From NCBI GenBank assembly GCA_028290765.1, contig JAQGJF010000112.1, positions 1-12,981 of the forward strand: a DNA stretch of 12,981 nt. The letters are read 5' to 3'. Below, piece after piece: positions 1 through 6,942 of this stretch. Under the pieces are notes generated by a model. The model was not told where the DNA came from. It saw only the letters and a program-made list of their open reading frames with translations, and did no database searches. Position numbers and translations under genes: made by a program. The DNA comes from Tardiphaga sp. (GTDB taxonomy: Bacteria; Pseudomonadota; Alphaproteobacteria; Rhizobiales; Xanthobacteraceae). The number at the start of each line of letters is the position of its first letter. Position 1 is the first letter of the stretch.

Positions 1-1
1 C

Positions 2-220
2 AAGGGGTTCGTCAGGTACTTCTCGTACATGAACTACTTCGTGTTCTCGATGCTGCTGCTGGTCCTGTCCGGGAACTTCCTGCTGCTGATCGTCGGCTGG
101 GCCTTCGTCGGCGCCGCCTCGTACATGCTGATCTCGTTCTGGTATCGCCGCACCACGGCGACCCGGGCGGGCATCAAGGCGTTCGTGATCAACGTCGTCG
201 GCGACGTCGGGCTCGTGCTC
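2..220 (+). CDS. nuoL: NuoL fragment, NADH-quinone oxidoreductase subunit L (both ends missing, foreign to the rest)
   Basis: The frame is open from base 2 and reads about 73 residues of a hydrophobic antiporter-like subunit of respiratory complex I, the inner-membrane proton-pumping NADH:quinone oxidoreductase. Recognisable NuoL stretches are YFSYMNYFVFSMLLLVLSGN, then an LLLIVGW segment, SYMLISFWYRR, and KAFVINVVGDVG. A full NuoL is over 600 residues, so this is only an internal slice from the conserved antiporter core. 72 of 73 codons end in G or C (the exception is tat), much more extreme than the neighbouring genes. The variant wording (WAFVGAASYM, VINVVGDVGLVL) does not look like the alphaproteobacterial form. 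An actinobacterial-like source is my guess. Homology stops near base 220, where the sequence becomes the DUF3126 gene on the other strand. The family is confident; the junction is probably artificial. Confidence 0.85.
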
Positions 221-313
221 GTCCTTCTTCGGCCGCGGCACCACGCGGATCTTCTGGTTGCCAAACAGGCGCTTCAAATAGGCGTCGAGCTTCCTGACTT
301 CCTGAACGTCCAC
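221..313 (-). CDS. DUF3126 family protein, N-terminal part only
   Basis: Reading down from base 313 gives a protein beginning (M)DVQEVRKLDAYLKRLFGN and continuing to RVVPRPKKD. I recognise this as the start of the small DUF3126 protein common in Rhizobiales, which is of unknown function and normally about 70 residues. The start chosen is GTG at 311-313, preceded on the minus strand by GGAG with a six-base gap. Only about 31 codons remain: after the PKKD residues the frame enters the nuoL fragment and the expected acidic remainder is absent. It lies 131 bases downstream of cysE on the same strand, an arrangement I recall from Bradyrhizobium genomes, but a strong hairpin separates the two. Truncation by assembly joining is more likely than a real gene fusion. 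Confidence 0.75.
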
Positions 314-401
314 AGCGATCTCCAATGCAATTGATGTTTCGCCGAAGCTTTAATGCGGGACGAGGCTGAGGGCTAGGCGTTTGTGGAAAATTAGATGAGG
401 T

Positions 402-436
402 GGGAATCCGGTTCGACCGGGCCGAACCGGATTCCC
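402..436 (-). terminator. Perfect 14-bp hairpin downstream of cysE
   Basis: Arms 402-415 (GGGAATCCGGTTCG) and 423-436 are exact reverse complements around a 7-base loop. It sits just past the cysE stop codon. The minus strand has no immediate U-run after it, only a weak TAATTTT about ten bases further on. It therefore fits a transcript-end or mRNA-stabilising hairpin better than a textbook intrinsic terminator. Confidence 0.6.
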
Positions 437-444
437 GCGCTAAA

Positions 445-1272
445 TCAAAGCCCGATGGCGTTTATCATTTGATCCATAGTGCGCGACGGCTCGGCACAGC
501 CGGCCTCGCCCACCACCTTCGCCGGCACGCCGGCCACTGTGACGTTATGCGGCACCGGCTTCACCACCACGGACCCCGCCGCGATGCGCGCGCAACGTCC
601 GACCTCGATGTTGCCGAGAATCTTGGCGCCGGCCCCGATCATCACGCCGCTGCGGATTTTCGGATGACGGTCCTCATTTTCCTTGCCGGTACCGCCGAGC
701 GTCACGCCGTGCAGGATCGACACATCGTCTTCGATCACCGCGGTTTCGCCGACCACGAGGCCAGTGGCGTGGTCGAGGAAAATGCCGCGGCCGATCTTGG
801 CGGCCGGATTGATGTCGGTCTGGAACACCGCCGAGGCGCGGCTCTGCAGGTAATAGGCAAAATCCTTGCGGCCCTTGTGGTAGAGCCAATGCGCCAGGCG
901 ATGGGTCTGGATGGCGTGAAAGCCCTTGAAATACAGCAGCGGATCGATGAAGCGCGAGGTCGCGGGATCGCGGTCGAACACCGCCACGAGATCGGCGCGG
1001 AAAGCGTTGCCGAGGTCGGGATCATCGCGCAGCGCCTCGTCATAGGTCTGCCGGATCAGATCGCCCGACAAGGCCGAATGGTCGAGACGCTCGGCGATGC
1101 GATGAATCACCGAATCTTCCAGCCGCTCGTGATGCAGCACGGTCGAGTAGATGAAGGATGCCAGTTCCGGCTCGCGGCGGACGATGTCCTCCGCCTCGGT
1201 CCGGACCCGCTCCCAGATCGGATCGAGCGCCGCCAGCTTCGCGTTCTGCGGATTGATGTGATGCATTGCCAT
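445..1272 (-). CDS. cysE: Serine O-acetyltransferase (CysE)
   Basis: Cytoplasmic enzyme that transfers acetyl from acetyl-CoA to L-serine to give O-acetylserine, the carbon acceptor for sulfide in cysteine synthesis. The 275-residue product has the family layout: an N-terminal helical domain (about 10-145) and a C-terminal left-handed beta-helix of hexapeptide repeats (about 150-250). The diagnostic stretch TDINPAAKIGRGIFLDHATG carries Asp153 and His168, which correspond to the E. coli catalytic pair Asp143/His158. TLGGTGKENEDRHPKI follows, including His203. The C-terminal tail ends in MDQMINAIGL; in this family the terminal tail acts in cysteine feedback and cysteine-synthase complex formation, and the final Ile-rich end is consistent with that. 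An upstream extension is open in frame to 1521, but ATG 1270-1272 matches the family start and has GAGAG just upstream. Same strand as the hydrolase upstream, 223 bases away, so it probably has its own promoter. Confidence 0.95.
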   Translation of the reverse strand: MAMHHINPQNAKLAALDPIWERVRTEAEDIVRREPELASFIYSTVLHHERLEDSVIHRIAERLDHSALSGDLIRQTYDEALRDDPDLGNAFRADLVAVFDRDPATSRFIDPLLYFKGFHAIQTHRLAHWLYHKGRKDFAYYLQSRASAVFQTDINPAAKIGRGIFLDHATGLVVGETAVIEDDVSILHGVTLGGTGKENEDRHPKIRSGVMIGAGAKILGNIEVGRCARIAAGSVVVKPVPHNVTVAGVPAKVVGEAGCAEPSRTMDQMINAIGL

Positions 1273-1300
1273 GCTGCTCTCGCAAAATTCGAGGTATTGA

Positions 1301-1335
1301 CCGCCATTATAGCATGGCGGCCTTGTGCCTGTCCC
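1301..1335 (-). promoter_or_regulatory. Putative sigma-70 promoter and 7-bp palindrome upstream of cysE
   Basis: On the minus strand GGGACA (1335-1330, four of six to TTGACA) is followed after 18 bases by a perfect TATAAT (1311-1306), about 34 bases before the cysE start. The -10 is embedded in an exact inverted repeat: CCGCCAT at 1301-1307, a 6-base spacer, ATGGCGG at 1314-1320. It could be an operator or chance. The transcription start is inferred, not seen. Confidence 0.45.
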
Positions 1336-1495
1336 GTGGCGCACGCGGCAAAGTGAACGTCGGCTTACCCTTTTCGCGCCAGCTAAGCCTTTGAATAAGC
1401 AGCCTTCTTGACGCGACCGACGGTTCCCTTCGCTGCAAGCGTGGATCAGAAATGGTCGGCGTTTTGACCAAAACAAGATGCGGGACGCGGATAAA

Positions 1496-2248
1496 TCAGG
1501 GGCGTTGCGCCAGGAACGCAAGCACGCCGGCTTTATAGACCCGGTCGCCCACCGCCCGCATGTGATCGCGGTCGGGAATATCCAGCACCTGCGAGCCGGA
1601 GATGATTTTCTCCAGTTCCGCGGCCGAGCCCGCGATCTCGTCGGTGGTGCCGACCGCGATCAGCACCGGCACTCTGATACTGGCGGCTTCGTCCCGCGTC
1701 ATCAGCCGCCTTGAGCCGCGCAGACAAGCGGCGAGTGCGCGGCGATCGGAACGGGTCTGCTCCGCGAAAGCGCGAAACGTCCGCCCCACCGGATCGGTGA
1801 CGTCGTCGAGCGATGGCGCCTCCAGCGCTGCCGCGACATTTTCGCCCGGCCCGCCGCCGGCGATGAGGCCGACGCCAAGACCGCCGAAAATCGCCGAGCG
1901 AATCCGGGGCGCATAGCTGTGCGCCAGAAAGGCTGTCATCCGTGCGCCCATCGAATAGCCCATCATGTCGGCGCGCTCGAGACCGAGATGGTCCATCAGC
2001 GCGCGCACGTCGCCGGCCATGGTGCCGATATGATAGTCCTCGGAATCGTAGAGCTTGCTCGAATCGCCATGCCCGCGATTGTCGAGCGCGATGACGCGGC
2101 GGCCGTCCTTGCGAAGCTCGGACACCCAGGTCGGATACACCCAGTTGACATTCTTGCTCGAAGCGAAGCCGTGCACGAGGATGATGGGATCGCCCTCGCC
2201 TTCGTCGAGATAGGCAATTTCAACAGCGCCGTTGTGAAAGCTCGGCAT
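1496..2248 (-). CDS. Alpha/beta-fold hydrolase
   Basis: A 250-residue single-domain alpha/beta hydrolase without signal peptide or membrane segment, so cytoplasmic. Visible hallmarks are the oxyanion HGF motif at 26-28, DNRGHGDS at about 56-63, the nucleophile elbow GYSMG with Ser99, the acid Asp203 in VGTTDEIAG, and His229 in DRDHM, which together form a complete catalytic triad. The family covers esterases, lactonases, C-C bond hydrolases and others, and nothing here fixes the substrate. ATG 2246-2248 is preceded by a weak GGA. The gene lies 53 bases after the membrane-protein gene on the same strand and 223 bases before cysE, so it may be co-transcribed with the former. Confidence 0.9.
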   Translation of the reverse strand: MPSFHNGAVEIAYLDEGEGDPIILVHGFASSKNVNWVYPTWVSELRKDGRRVIALDNRGHGDSSKLYDSEDYHIGTMAGDVRALMDHLGLERADMMGYSMGARMTAFLAHSYAPRIRSAIFGGLGVGLIAGGGPGENVAAALEAPSLDDVTDPVGRTFRAFAEQTRSDRRALAACLRGSRRLMTRDEAASIRVPVLIAVGTTDEIAGSAAELEKIISGSQVLDIPDRDHMRAVGDRVYKAGVLAFLAQRP

Positions 2249-2301
2249 CTTTTATTCCGTTTTTTTGGTGAAAGGGATTTGCGATCGGGAAGTCGCGGGT
2301 T

Positions 2302-3456
2302 CTAGCCCTGCACAGCAAGACTCGCCATGGGCAGACAGGGCTGCGCCGCCGCAGAAGAAGCCGCCGCCATCTGTTGACGCAGCTTCCTGGCTTTGCTGCG
2401 GTTCAGCCACGACTGGGTGAGACGCTCGGTGGTGGCCTTGATCGTGGAGAGAAAGCCGAACAGCGCCAGTAGCGCCCAAAACACCCACAGCGTGAGGTTG
2501 AACGCGCCGGCCGCGAGCAGCAGTGCGCCACGGCCGAGCAATTTCATGATCGCGCGGGTCTGGCCACCCTTGGATTCCGCCAGCCGCGCCGCCCGGGCGA
2601 CATCCTTCGGACCCTCGGCGATGCGCAGCGTGTCGAGCGCGCCGCGGGTGCCGGCCTTTTCGCCGATCCGACCGACATCCTTGGCAAGGCGAACCAGCGC
2701 GCCGGCCCTTTCGGCGCGGAACGCCGCCTTGATCGCGGTGACGGTTTGTCCCGGCCGCATCACCGACGCATTGGCGACCGCGTTCTGCAACATCGGCGCA
2801 TCGACCACGCCCCGCGCGGAACGGCCGGCCCATTCGGTGAGGCCCTCGCCGAGGCGTCCGACCTTGCGCGCATCCTTGACCAGCGTAAGCCCGGCGCGCA
2901 CCGGCGCGGCGCCGCCGACCGAGACATAAGTCGCGGCCGTCACCGCAAGGCCGGCCGCGGCGAGACCCAGCACCAGCCGGTCTGTATCCTCGCCCATCGC
3001 CAGATGCTTGCCTTCACGAACCACGTCGCGAACATCGCCGAACACGAACAGATCGCCGGCGACCGTGCCGGACAGGCTGGCAACGTCGTCGGCATTGCCG
3101 GTGATGAGACCGGTCGCGAAGCGCCGAGCAAAATGCGACGTCGAATTCTCCTCGGCGACCGCGTCGGTGACCCGCTGCGAGAGTTCGCCGGAAATGACGA
3201 CGTCTTTGGCGAGCGCCAGGTCGGCAAAACTTTTGGCCAGATCGGCGTCGCCGGCCGCCAGCGCCGCCTCGATGTTTCGCTCGATCGCGCCGCGGTCGTT
3301 CCGCAGAGCAGAATTGAGCTGCAGATCGGAGAGTCCGACGGGATCGTCCTGCGCCGCCAGAATCGCGCCCGCCTCCCGCGCATGGGGCCACAGCACGACG
3401 CACGCCGTCGCGCAGACCACCACGCCAGCCTTGGCTGAACCCAATCGGAGCCACAT
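2302..3456 (-). CDS. Membrane protein of unknown function
   Basis: I do not recognise a named family. The 384-residue product has a hydrophobic N-terminal segment (about 9-24) that could be a signal anchor. An acidic, alanine-rich soluble stretch follows, then a second hydrophobic segment (about 161-182), a basic helical region rich in Arg, Lys and Ala (about 186-305), and a long hydrophobic hairpin (about 308-338) before a basic tail. The phrase GTVAGDLFVFGDVRDVVREG is probably the most conserved-looking part. ATG at 3454-3456 is chosen because AGGG lies nine bases upstream and the anchor then starts near the N-terminus. A TTG at 3499-3501 in frame, preceded by AAGGG, would add 15 residues. 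The codon pattern and continuous frame support a real gene. It is the first gene of a minus-strand run leading to the hydrolase and cysE. Confidence 0.75.
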   Translation of the reverse strand: MWLRLGSAKAGVVVCATACVVLWPHAREAGAILAAQDDPVGLSDLQLNSALRNDRGAIERNIEAALAAGDADLAKSFADLALAKDVVISGELSQRVTDAVAEENSTSHFARRFATGLITGNADDVASLSGTVAGDLFVFGDVRDVVREGKHLAMGEDTDRLVLGLAAAGLAVTAATYVSVGGAAPVRAGLTLVKDARKVGRLGEGLTEWAGRSARGVVDAPMLQNAVANASVMRPGQTVTAIKAAFRAERAGALVRLAKDVGRIGEKAGTRGALDTLRIAEGPKDVARAARLAESKGGQTRAIMKLLGRGALLLAAGAFNLTLWVFWALLALFGFLSTIKATTERLTQSWLNRSKARKLRQQMAAASSAAAQPCLPMASLAVQG

Positions 3457-3718
3457 TGTCGAAAACCCTGCCCGAAAACCCGTCTGTATCGCTTCAAGCA
3501 ATGTGGTGTGCCCTTTTTAGGACACAACCGCCCCGACGAAAGAAGGGCTTTTCGAAGACGACAGGATTGTGTCGAATTTGCATGGGCAGATGACCCGCCA
3601 GCGCTCTAGGAATCAGCATCGGCGCCCCTTATGGTGCGCCGCATTCCGATGGGGTGGCGTGCCGGTTGCGCTGGAATCCGTTGCGACTACTGGTAAAGAC
3701 GACCGCAGGTAAAACAAT

Positions 3719-3964
3719 ATGTCCGATCACGTCGTTCCTCACTTTCACAATGACGCCGGCGTTCCGATCATCGAGATCGGATCGCAGGAGTTCATGTGCG
3801 TGGGCGCCAACCCGCCGTTCGATCACCCGCACGTTTTTCTCGACCTCGGCAACGATAACGAGATCATCTGTCCGTATTGCTCGACGCTGTATCGCTATGC
3901 CGCCGACCTCGCTGCCGGCGAAGCCCGGCCGCCCGAATGCGTGGTGAAGGACAAAGTCGCCTGA
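3719..3964 (+). CDS. zf-CHCC zinc-finger protein (NDUFS6-like)
   Basis: An 81-residue soluble protein, typical full length for small alphaproteobacterial zf-CHCC proteins. Zinc-ligand candidates are Cys27 in EFMCVGANPPFDHPHVF, His36 or His38 in the same stretch, and Cys51 and Cys54 in ICPYC, giving the C-H-C-C set. The family is related to the zinc-binding NDUFS6/13-kDa subunit of mitochondrial complex I; its role in bacteria is not well defined, and a structural or assembly role linked to respiratory complexes is inference. The start ATG 3719-3721 has AGGT upstream. The monooxygenase gene begins 10 bases after its stop, so the two are probably co-transcribed. The 262 bases upstream hold no gene, and I see no convincing promoter hexamers there. 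Confidence 0.88.
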   Translation: MSDHVVPHFHNDAGVPIIEIGSQEFMCVGANPPFDHPHVFLDLGNDNEIICPYCSTLYRYAADLAAGEARPPECVVKDKVA

Positions 3965-3974
3965 TTACTGGTCC

Positions 3975-5174
3975 GTGGCCGCATCCCGCACGATCGTCGT
4001 TGCCGGGGCCGGGATCGGAGGACTGACGGCAGCCCTTGCGCTGGCGCGACAAGGCTTTCGCATCGTCGTTCTGGAAAAGGTGGAGCGACTCGAGGAGGCC
4101 GGCGCCGGCCTGCAGCTGTCGCCCAATGCCAGCCGGGTGCTGATCGATCTCGGACTTGGGCCGCGGCTCAGTGCCTGCGCCACCATGCCCGATGCCATCA
4201 GCATCATGAGCGCGCAACGCGGCGGTGAAATCGCCCGCCTGCCGCTCGGCGATGCCGCTGCATTTCGCGCCGGGGCGCCCTATTGGATCGTCCATCGCGC
4301 CGATCTGCAGGCGGCGCTGCTGGCGCAGGTCAACGACAATCCGGACATCGAGCTGCGGCTCGGCTGGCAGTTCGAGGACGCCGCGACCCACGCCAAGGGC
4401 ATCACCGTCGGGCAGCGCCGGGGGATGTCGCGGCAGCAGGAAACCGCGCTGGCGCTGATCGGGGCCGACGGGGTCTGGTCGCAGCTGCGCCACCAGCTGT
4501 TCCCGGACACCCAGCCGCAATTTTCCGGGCTGATCGCCTGGCGCGGAACCATCGACGCCAGGCAATTGCCACGCGAACTGGCGGCACGCCGCGTGCAGCT
4601 CTGGATGGGGCCGAATGCCCATCTCGTCGCCTACCCGATTTCCGGTGGCCAAAAGATCAACATGGTGGCGGTGCTGCCCGGGACGTGGAATCGGCCGGGG
4701 TGGAGCGAGCCCGGCAACCCCAACGATATCAAGAACCAGTTTTCATCACGATGGCCGAGCGCATCGCGCATGATGATCGGCGCCGTCGACGACTGGCGGC
4801 GATGGGCGTTGTTCACGATCCGCGACGGCGGAGTATGGAGCAGCGGCCCGATGACGCTGCTCGGCGATGCGGCGCATGCCATGCTGCCCTTCGCCGCGCA
4901 AGGAGCCGGCATGGCGATCGAGGACGCATCGGTGCTGGCGAAGTGTCTTTCGGAAAATTCCGGCGACAGCGCGGCCGGCATCACGGCGTCGCTGGCGCGC
5001 TATGCAGGCGCGCGCCGCTCTCGCCTGGCGCGGGTTCAACGCCATGCCCGCCAGATGGGGCGCATCTATCATCTCGGCGGGCCGGCGGCTTTTGCGCGCG
5101 ATCTCGTCATCGGGGCCAGCAGCGCGCAGCGGCTGCTCTCACGCCAAGACTGGATCTACGACTGGCGGGCGTGA
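3975..5174 (+). CDS. FAD-dependent monooxygenase, salicylate-hydroxylase-like
   Basis: A 399-residue group A (PHBH-fold) flavoprotein monooxygenase. The dinucleotide-binding GAGIGG is at 11-16 with Glu34 closing the second strand, an HRADL stretch carrying Arg108 follows, the DG motif is at Asp165-Gly166 (IGADGVWSQLR), and the FAD-ribityl GD motif is at Gly297-Asp298 (LLGDAAHAMLPFAAQGAG). Enzymes of this layout use NAD(P)H, O2 and FAD to hydroxylate aromatic or related substrates in the cytoplasm. The substrate cannot be told from sequence, and no catabolic partner genes adjoin it. The start is GTG 3975-3977, 10 bases after the zinc-finger gene, with no strong ribosome-binding site, so translational coupling is likely. 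Length and all cofactor motifs are intact. Confidence 0.9.
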   Translation: MAASRTIVVAGAGIGGLTAALALARQGFRIVVLEKVERLEEAGAGLQLSPNASRVLIDLGLGPRLSACATMPDAISIMSAQRGGEIARLPLGDAAAFRAGAPYWIVHRADLQAALLAQVNDNPDIELRLGWQFEDAATHAKGITVGQRRGMSRQQETALALIGADGVWSQLRHQLFPDTQPQFSGLIAWRGTIDARQLPRELAARRVQLWMGPNAHLVAYPISGGQKINMVAVLPGTWNRPGWSEPGNPNDIKNQFSSRWPSASRMMIGAVDDWRRWALFTIRDGGVWSSGPMTLLGDAAHAMLPFAAQGAGMAIEDASVLAKCLSENSGDSAAGITASLARYAGARRSRLARVQRHARQMGRIYHLGGPAAFARDLVIGASSAQRLLSRQDWIYDWRA

Positions 5175-5197
5175 GAAGCGAACACTATTCGCTACTC
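5173..5197. terminator. Hairpin between convergent genes
   Basis: AGCGAA (5177-5182) and TTCGCT (5188-5193) form a 6-bp stem over a 5-base loop. It extends past one A-A mismatch by GAG/CTC (5173-5175 with 5195-5197). It occupies the 36-base gap between the converging monooxygenase and lipoprotein genes, so it could serve both directions. There is no T-run, hence modest confidence. Confidence 0.4.
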
Positions 5198-5210
5198 CCG
5201 GTTCGCCACC

Positions 5211-5651
5211 TCAGCGGATCAGCGAACTCGCGGCGTCTTTTTTCTGCTGGATCGGATCTACAGCGTCGGGCGTCGCCGACACTGCGGCCCCCGGCTTGTC
5301 GGGAACGGCCACGCAATTGTTGCGCTTCCAGACCTCCTCGGCGAGCTTGGATGACGCCCGGGTCGAGATGTAATCATTGCGATAGGCCACCTCGGAGACC
5401 ACCGAACCGGCAACGCCGGTGTCAGCCTTGGCCATCAGGCCCTGCAATTCCGCAGAACGGATCGCAAGCGCCTTGCGGGCGACCTGCAACTGCTTGCAAT
5501 CGTAGCTGTCGTATTTCGCGGGATCGGCAAACGCACTGGTGAGGCTGTCGGACATGTTCGCGCAGCCACCCATGCCGATGCCGAACCCCAGCAGCAACAC
5601 CAGCGTCGCCGCACGGGGCGCGGACGGCAAATCGGGACGGCGGTCGGTCAT
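5211..5651 (-). CDS. Small probable lipoprotein of unknown function
   Basis: The 146-residue product begins with a basic N-terminus and a hydrophobic segment (about 14-27) ending GMGGC. Cys30 is thus a plausible lipidation site, although the residue at -3 is Met rather than the usual Leu, so a plain signal peptide is possible. The mature part is mostly helical and contains YDCKQLQVARKALAIRSAEL and a second pair of cysteines (Cys52, Cys113) that could form a disulfide in the periplasm. The tail is Pro/Ala-rich and ends with a charged QQKKDAASSLIR. ATG 5649-5651 is chosen over an in-frame codon at 5693 because AAGG sits just upstream and the signal sequence then starts near the N-terminus. It converges with the monooxygenase gene. 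No function is assigned. Confidence 0.78.
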   Translation of the reverse strand: MTDRRPDLPSAPRAATLVLLLGFGIGMGGCANMSDSLTSAFADPAKYDSYDCKQLQVARKALAIRSAELQGLMAKADTGVAGSVVSEVAYRNDYISTRASSKLAEEVWKRNNCVAVPDKPGAAVSATPDAVDPIQQKKDAASSLIR

Positions 5652-5837
5652 GGGGCCTTCGTAAACCGAGAGGATTGAAGTTGCGTAAAGCACCGATCAT
5701 TGACCGCATTGAGGCCGTTCCGGGATCGGACAAATGCTCTATGCGTCAATGGGTTATCGCAGACGCCCGGGCGGGCGCGGCCGAACGGCCATGCTGAAAC
5801 GGCGTGGCAGACGGCACCGCCCTGGCCGGGGCTTTCT

Positions 5838-6887
5838 TCAGGCGCTCCGGCGGCGTCGGCCAAAGCCGCTCCCGAGAAAGAAGATCATCGAGATGATCCA
5901 GCTTGCGGCAAAGAACGCGACAATGCCGAAACCGAGCGCGCCGAAACCCGCGTTGAGGCCGGCTATCCAGCGCCAGAACTGGCCCTCGAGGCTGAAATGG
6001 CCGGAGAGCAATCCAAGCACTTCGATGCCGCCAATCACCACCGCCACCACCACCGAGACCGAGGTGATGGCCATGTTGTAGAACAGTTTGCGAGCCGGGT
6101 TGCGATAGGCCCAGCCATAGGCGCCGAGCATCAGCACGCCGTCGATGGTATCGACCAGCGTCATTCCGGCGGTGAAAAGCGCAGGGAAGACCAGGATCGA
6201 CCAGCTCGAAACATCGCCCGACGCGCCGACCGAAAGTCCGAACAGGCTGATTTCGCTCGCGGTGTCGAACCCGAGTGCAAACAGGAAGCCGATCGGGAAC
6301 AGATGCCAGCTCTCGGAAACCAACCGGAACAACGGCCTGAACAGCCGCGCCAGCCAGCCGCGCTGTTGCAACAGGGCATCGATGTCTTCGTCGCGAACCG
6401 CCTCGCCGCTCCTGACCTTTCGGAACGCCCGGGTGACGCCGCTCAGCACGACCAGATTTGCCGCGGCAATGATGAACAGAAACAGCGCCGACGCCGATGT
6501 CCCGATGATGCCGCCGATCTCGCGATAGGCTGTGAATTGTCCGGTCAGGGAATTGGCCGCCAGCGCGACCGCGACCGAGGCCAGCAACACCACCGCCGAA
6601 TGGCCGAGCGCGAAGAACAGGCCGACGGTCACCGGCCGCTTGCCCTCCTGCATCAGCTTGCGGGTGACGTTGTCGATGGCGGCGATGTGATCGGCATCCA
6701 GCGCATGCCGCAGCCCCAGGCTATAGGCGAGCACCGCGGTTCCGGTCAGGACCGGCTGCATCTCGAATGCGATCAGCGCCCAGCCCCAGGCGAGTGCATT
6801 GGCCGCCACCAGCAGCACCAGGACGCCGATGACGCGCTCGCGAAAACCGTCGGACTTTTCGTCCGGAATTATCTCGCTAACAGCCAC
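5838..6887 (-). CDS. NiCoT (HoxN/HupN/NixA) nickel/cobalt permease
   Basis: A 349-residue inner-membrane secondary permease for Ni2+ and/or Co2+. The family signatures are all present: RHALDADHIAAIDN at 60-73 (the HX4DH metal motif of TM2), LGHSAVV at 94-100, LGFDTASE at 205-212 and GMTLVDTIDG at 241-250. About eight hydrophobic segments are visible, and the cytoplasmic tail ends GRRRRSA. NiCoT members range from nickel-specific to cobalt-preferring and sequence alone does not settle it. The neighbours (cbtB, cbtA, a B12 riboswitch across the divergent region) favour cobalt for cobalamin. The start is GTG 6885-6887 with AGGTG eight bases upstream. It is the last gene of a minus-strand run, 47 bases after cbtA. 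A nickel role, for example feeding hydrogenase or urease, remains possible, but no such genes are in view. Confidence 0.93.
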   Translation of the reverse strand: MAVSEIIPDEKSDGFRERVIGVLVLLVAANALAWGWALIAFEMQPVLTGTAVLAYSLGLRHALDADHIAAIDNVTRKLMQEGKRPVTVGLFFALGHSAVVLLASVAVALAANSLTGQFTAYREIGGIIGTSASALFLFIIAAANLVVLSGVTRAFRKVRSGEAVRDEDIDALLQQRGWLARLFRPLFRLVSESWHLFPIGFLFALGFDTASEISLFGLSVGASGDVSSWSILVFPALFTAGMTLVDTIDGVLMLGAYGWAYRNPARKLFYNMAITSVSVVVAVVIGGIEVLGLLSGHFSLEGQFWRWIAGLNAGFGALGFGIVAFFAASWIISMIFFLGSGFGRRRRSA

Positions 6888-6916
6888 GTGGTCGGCACCT
6901 GTGTCTCAACGTTGCG

Positions 6917-6942
6917 CCACCTTCAGGCACCACCTTCAGGCA
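6917..6942. repeat. 13-bp perfect tandem duplication at the cbtA 3' end
   Basis: CCACCTTCAGGCA occurs twice back to back (6917-6929 and 6930-6942). One copy contains the cbtA stop codon and the other lies in the gap before the NiCoT gene. On the minus strand the unit reads TGCCTGAAGGTGG, so each copy carries a TGA and an AAGGTGG element. A slippage duplication is the simplest explanation. Confidence 0.8.

Noticed and set aside
400..1356. Long plus-strand open frame of about 318 codons opposite cysE
   Set aside because: It is antisense to an unambiguous CysE and its translation shows no domain; high-G+C antisense frames stay open by chance.
1273..1521. In-frame upstream extension of cysE to 1521
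   Set aside because: The extension lacks family similarity and spans the putative promoter and palindrome; ATG 1272 has a ribosome-binding site and the expected N-terminus.
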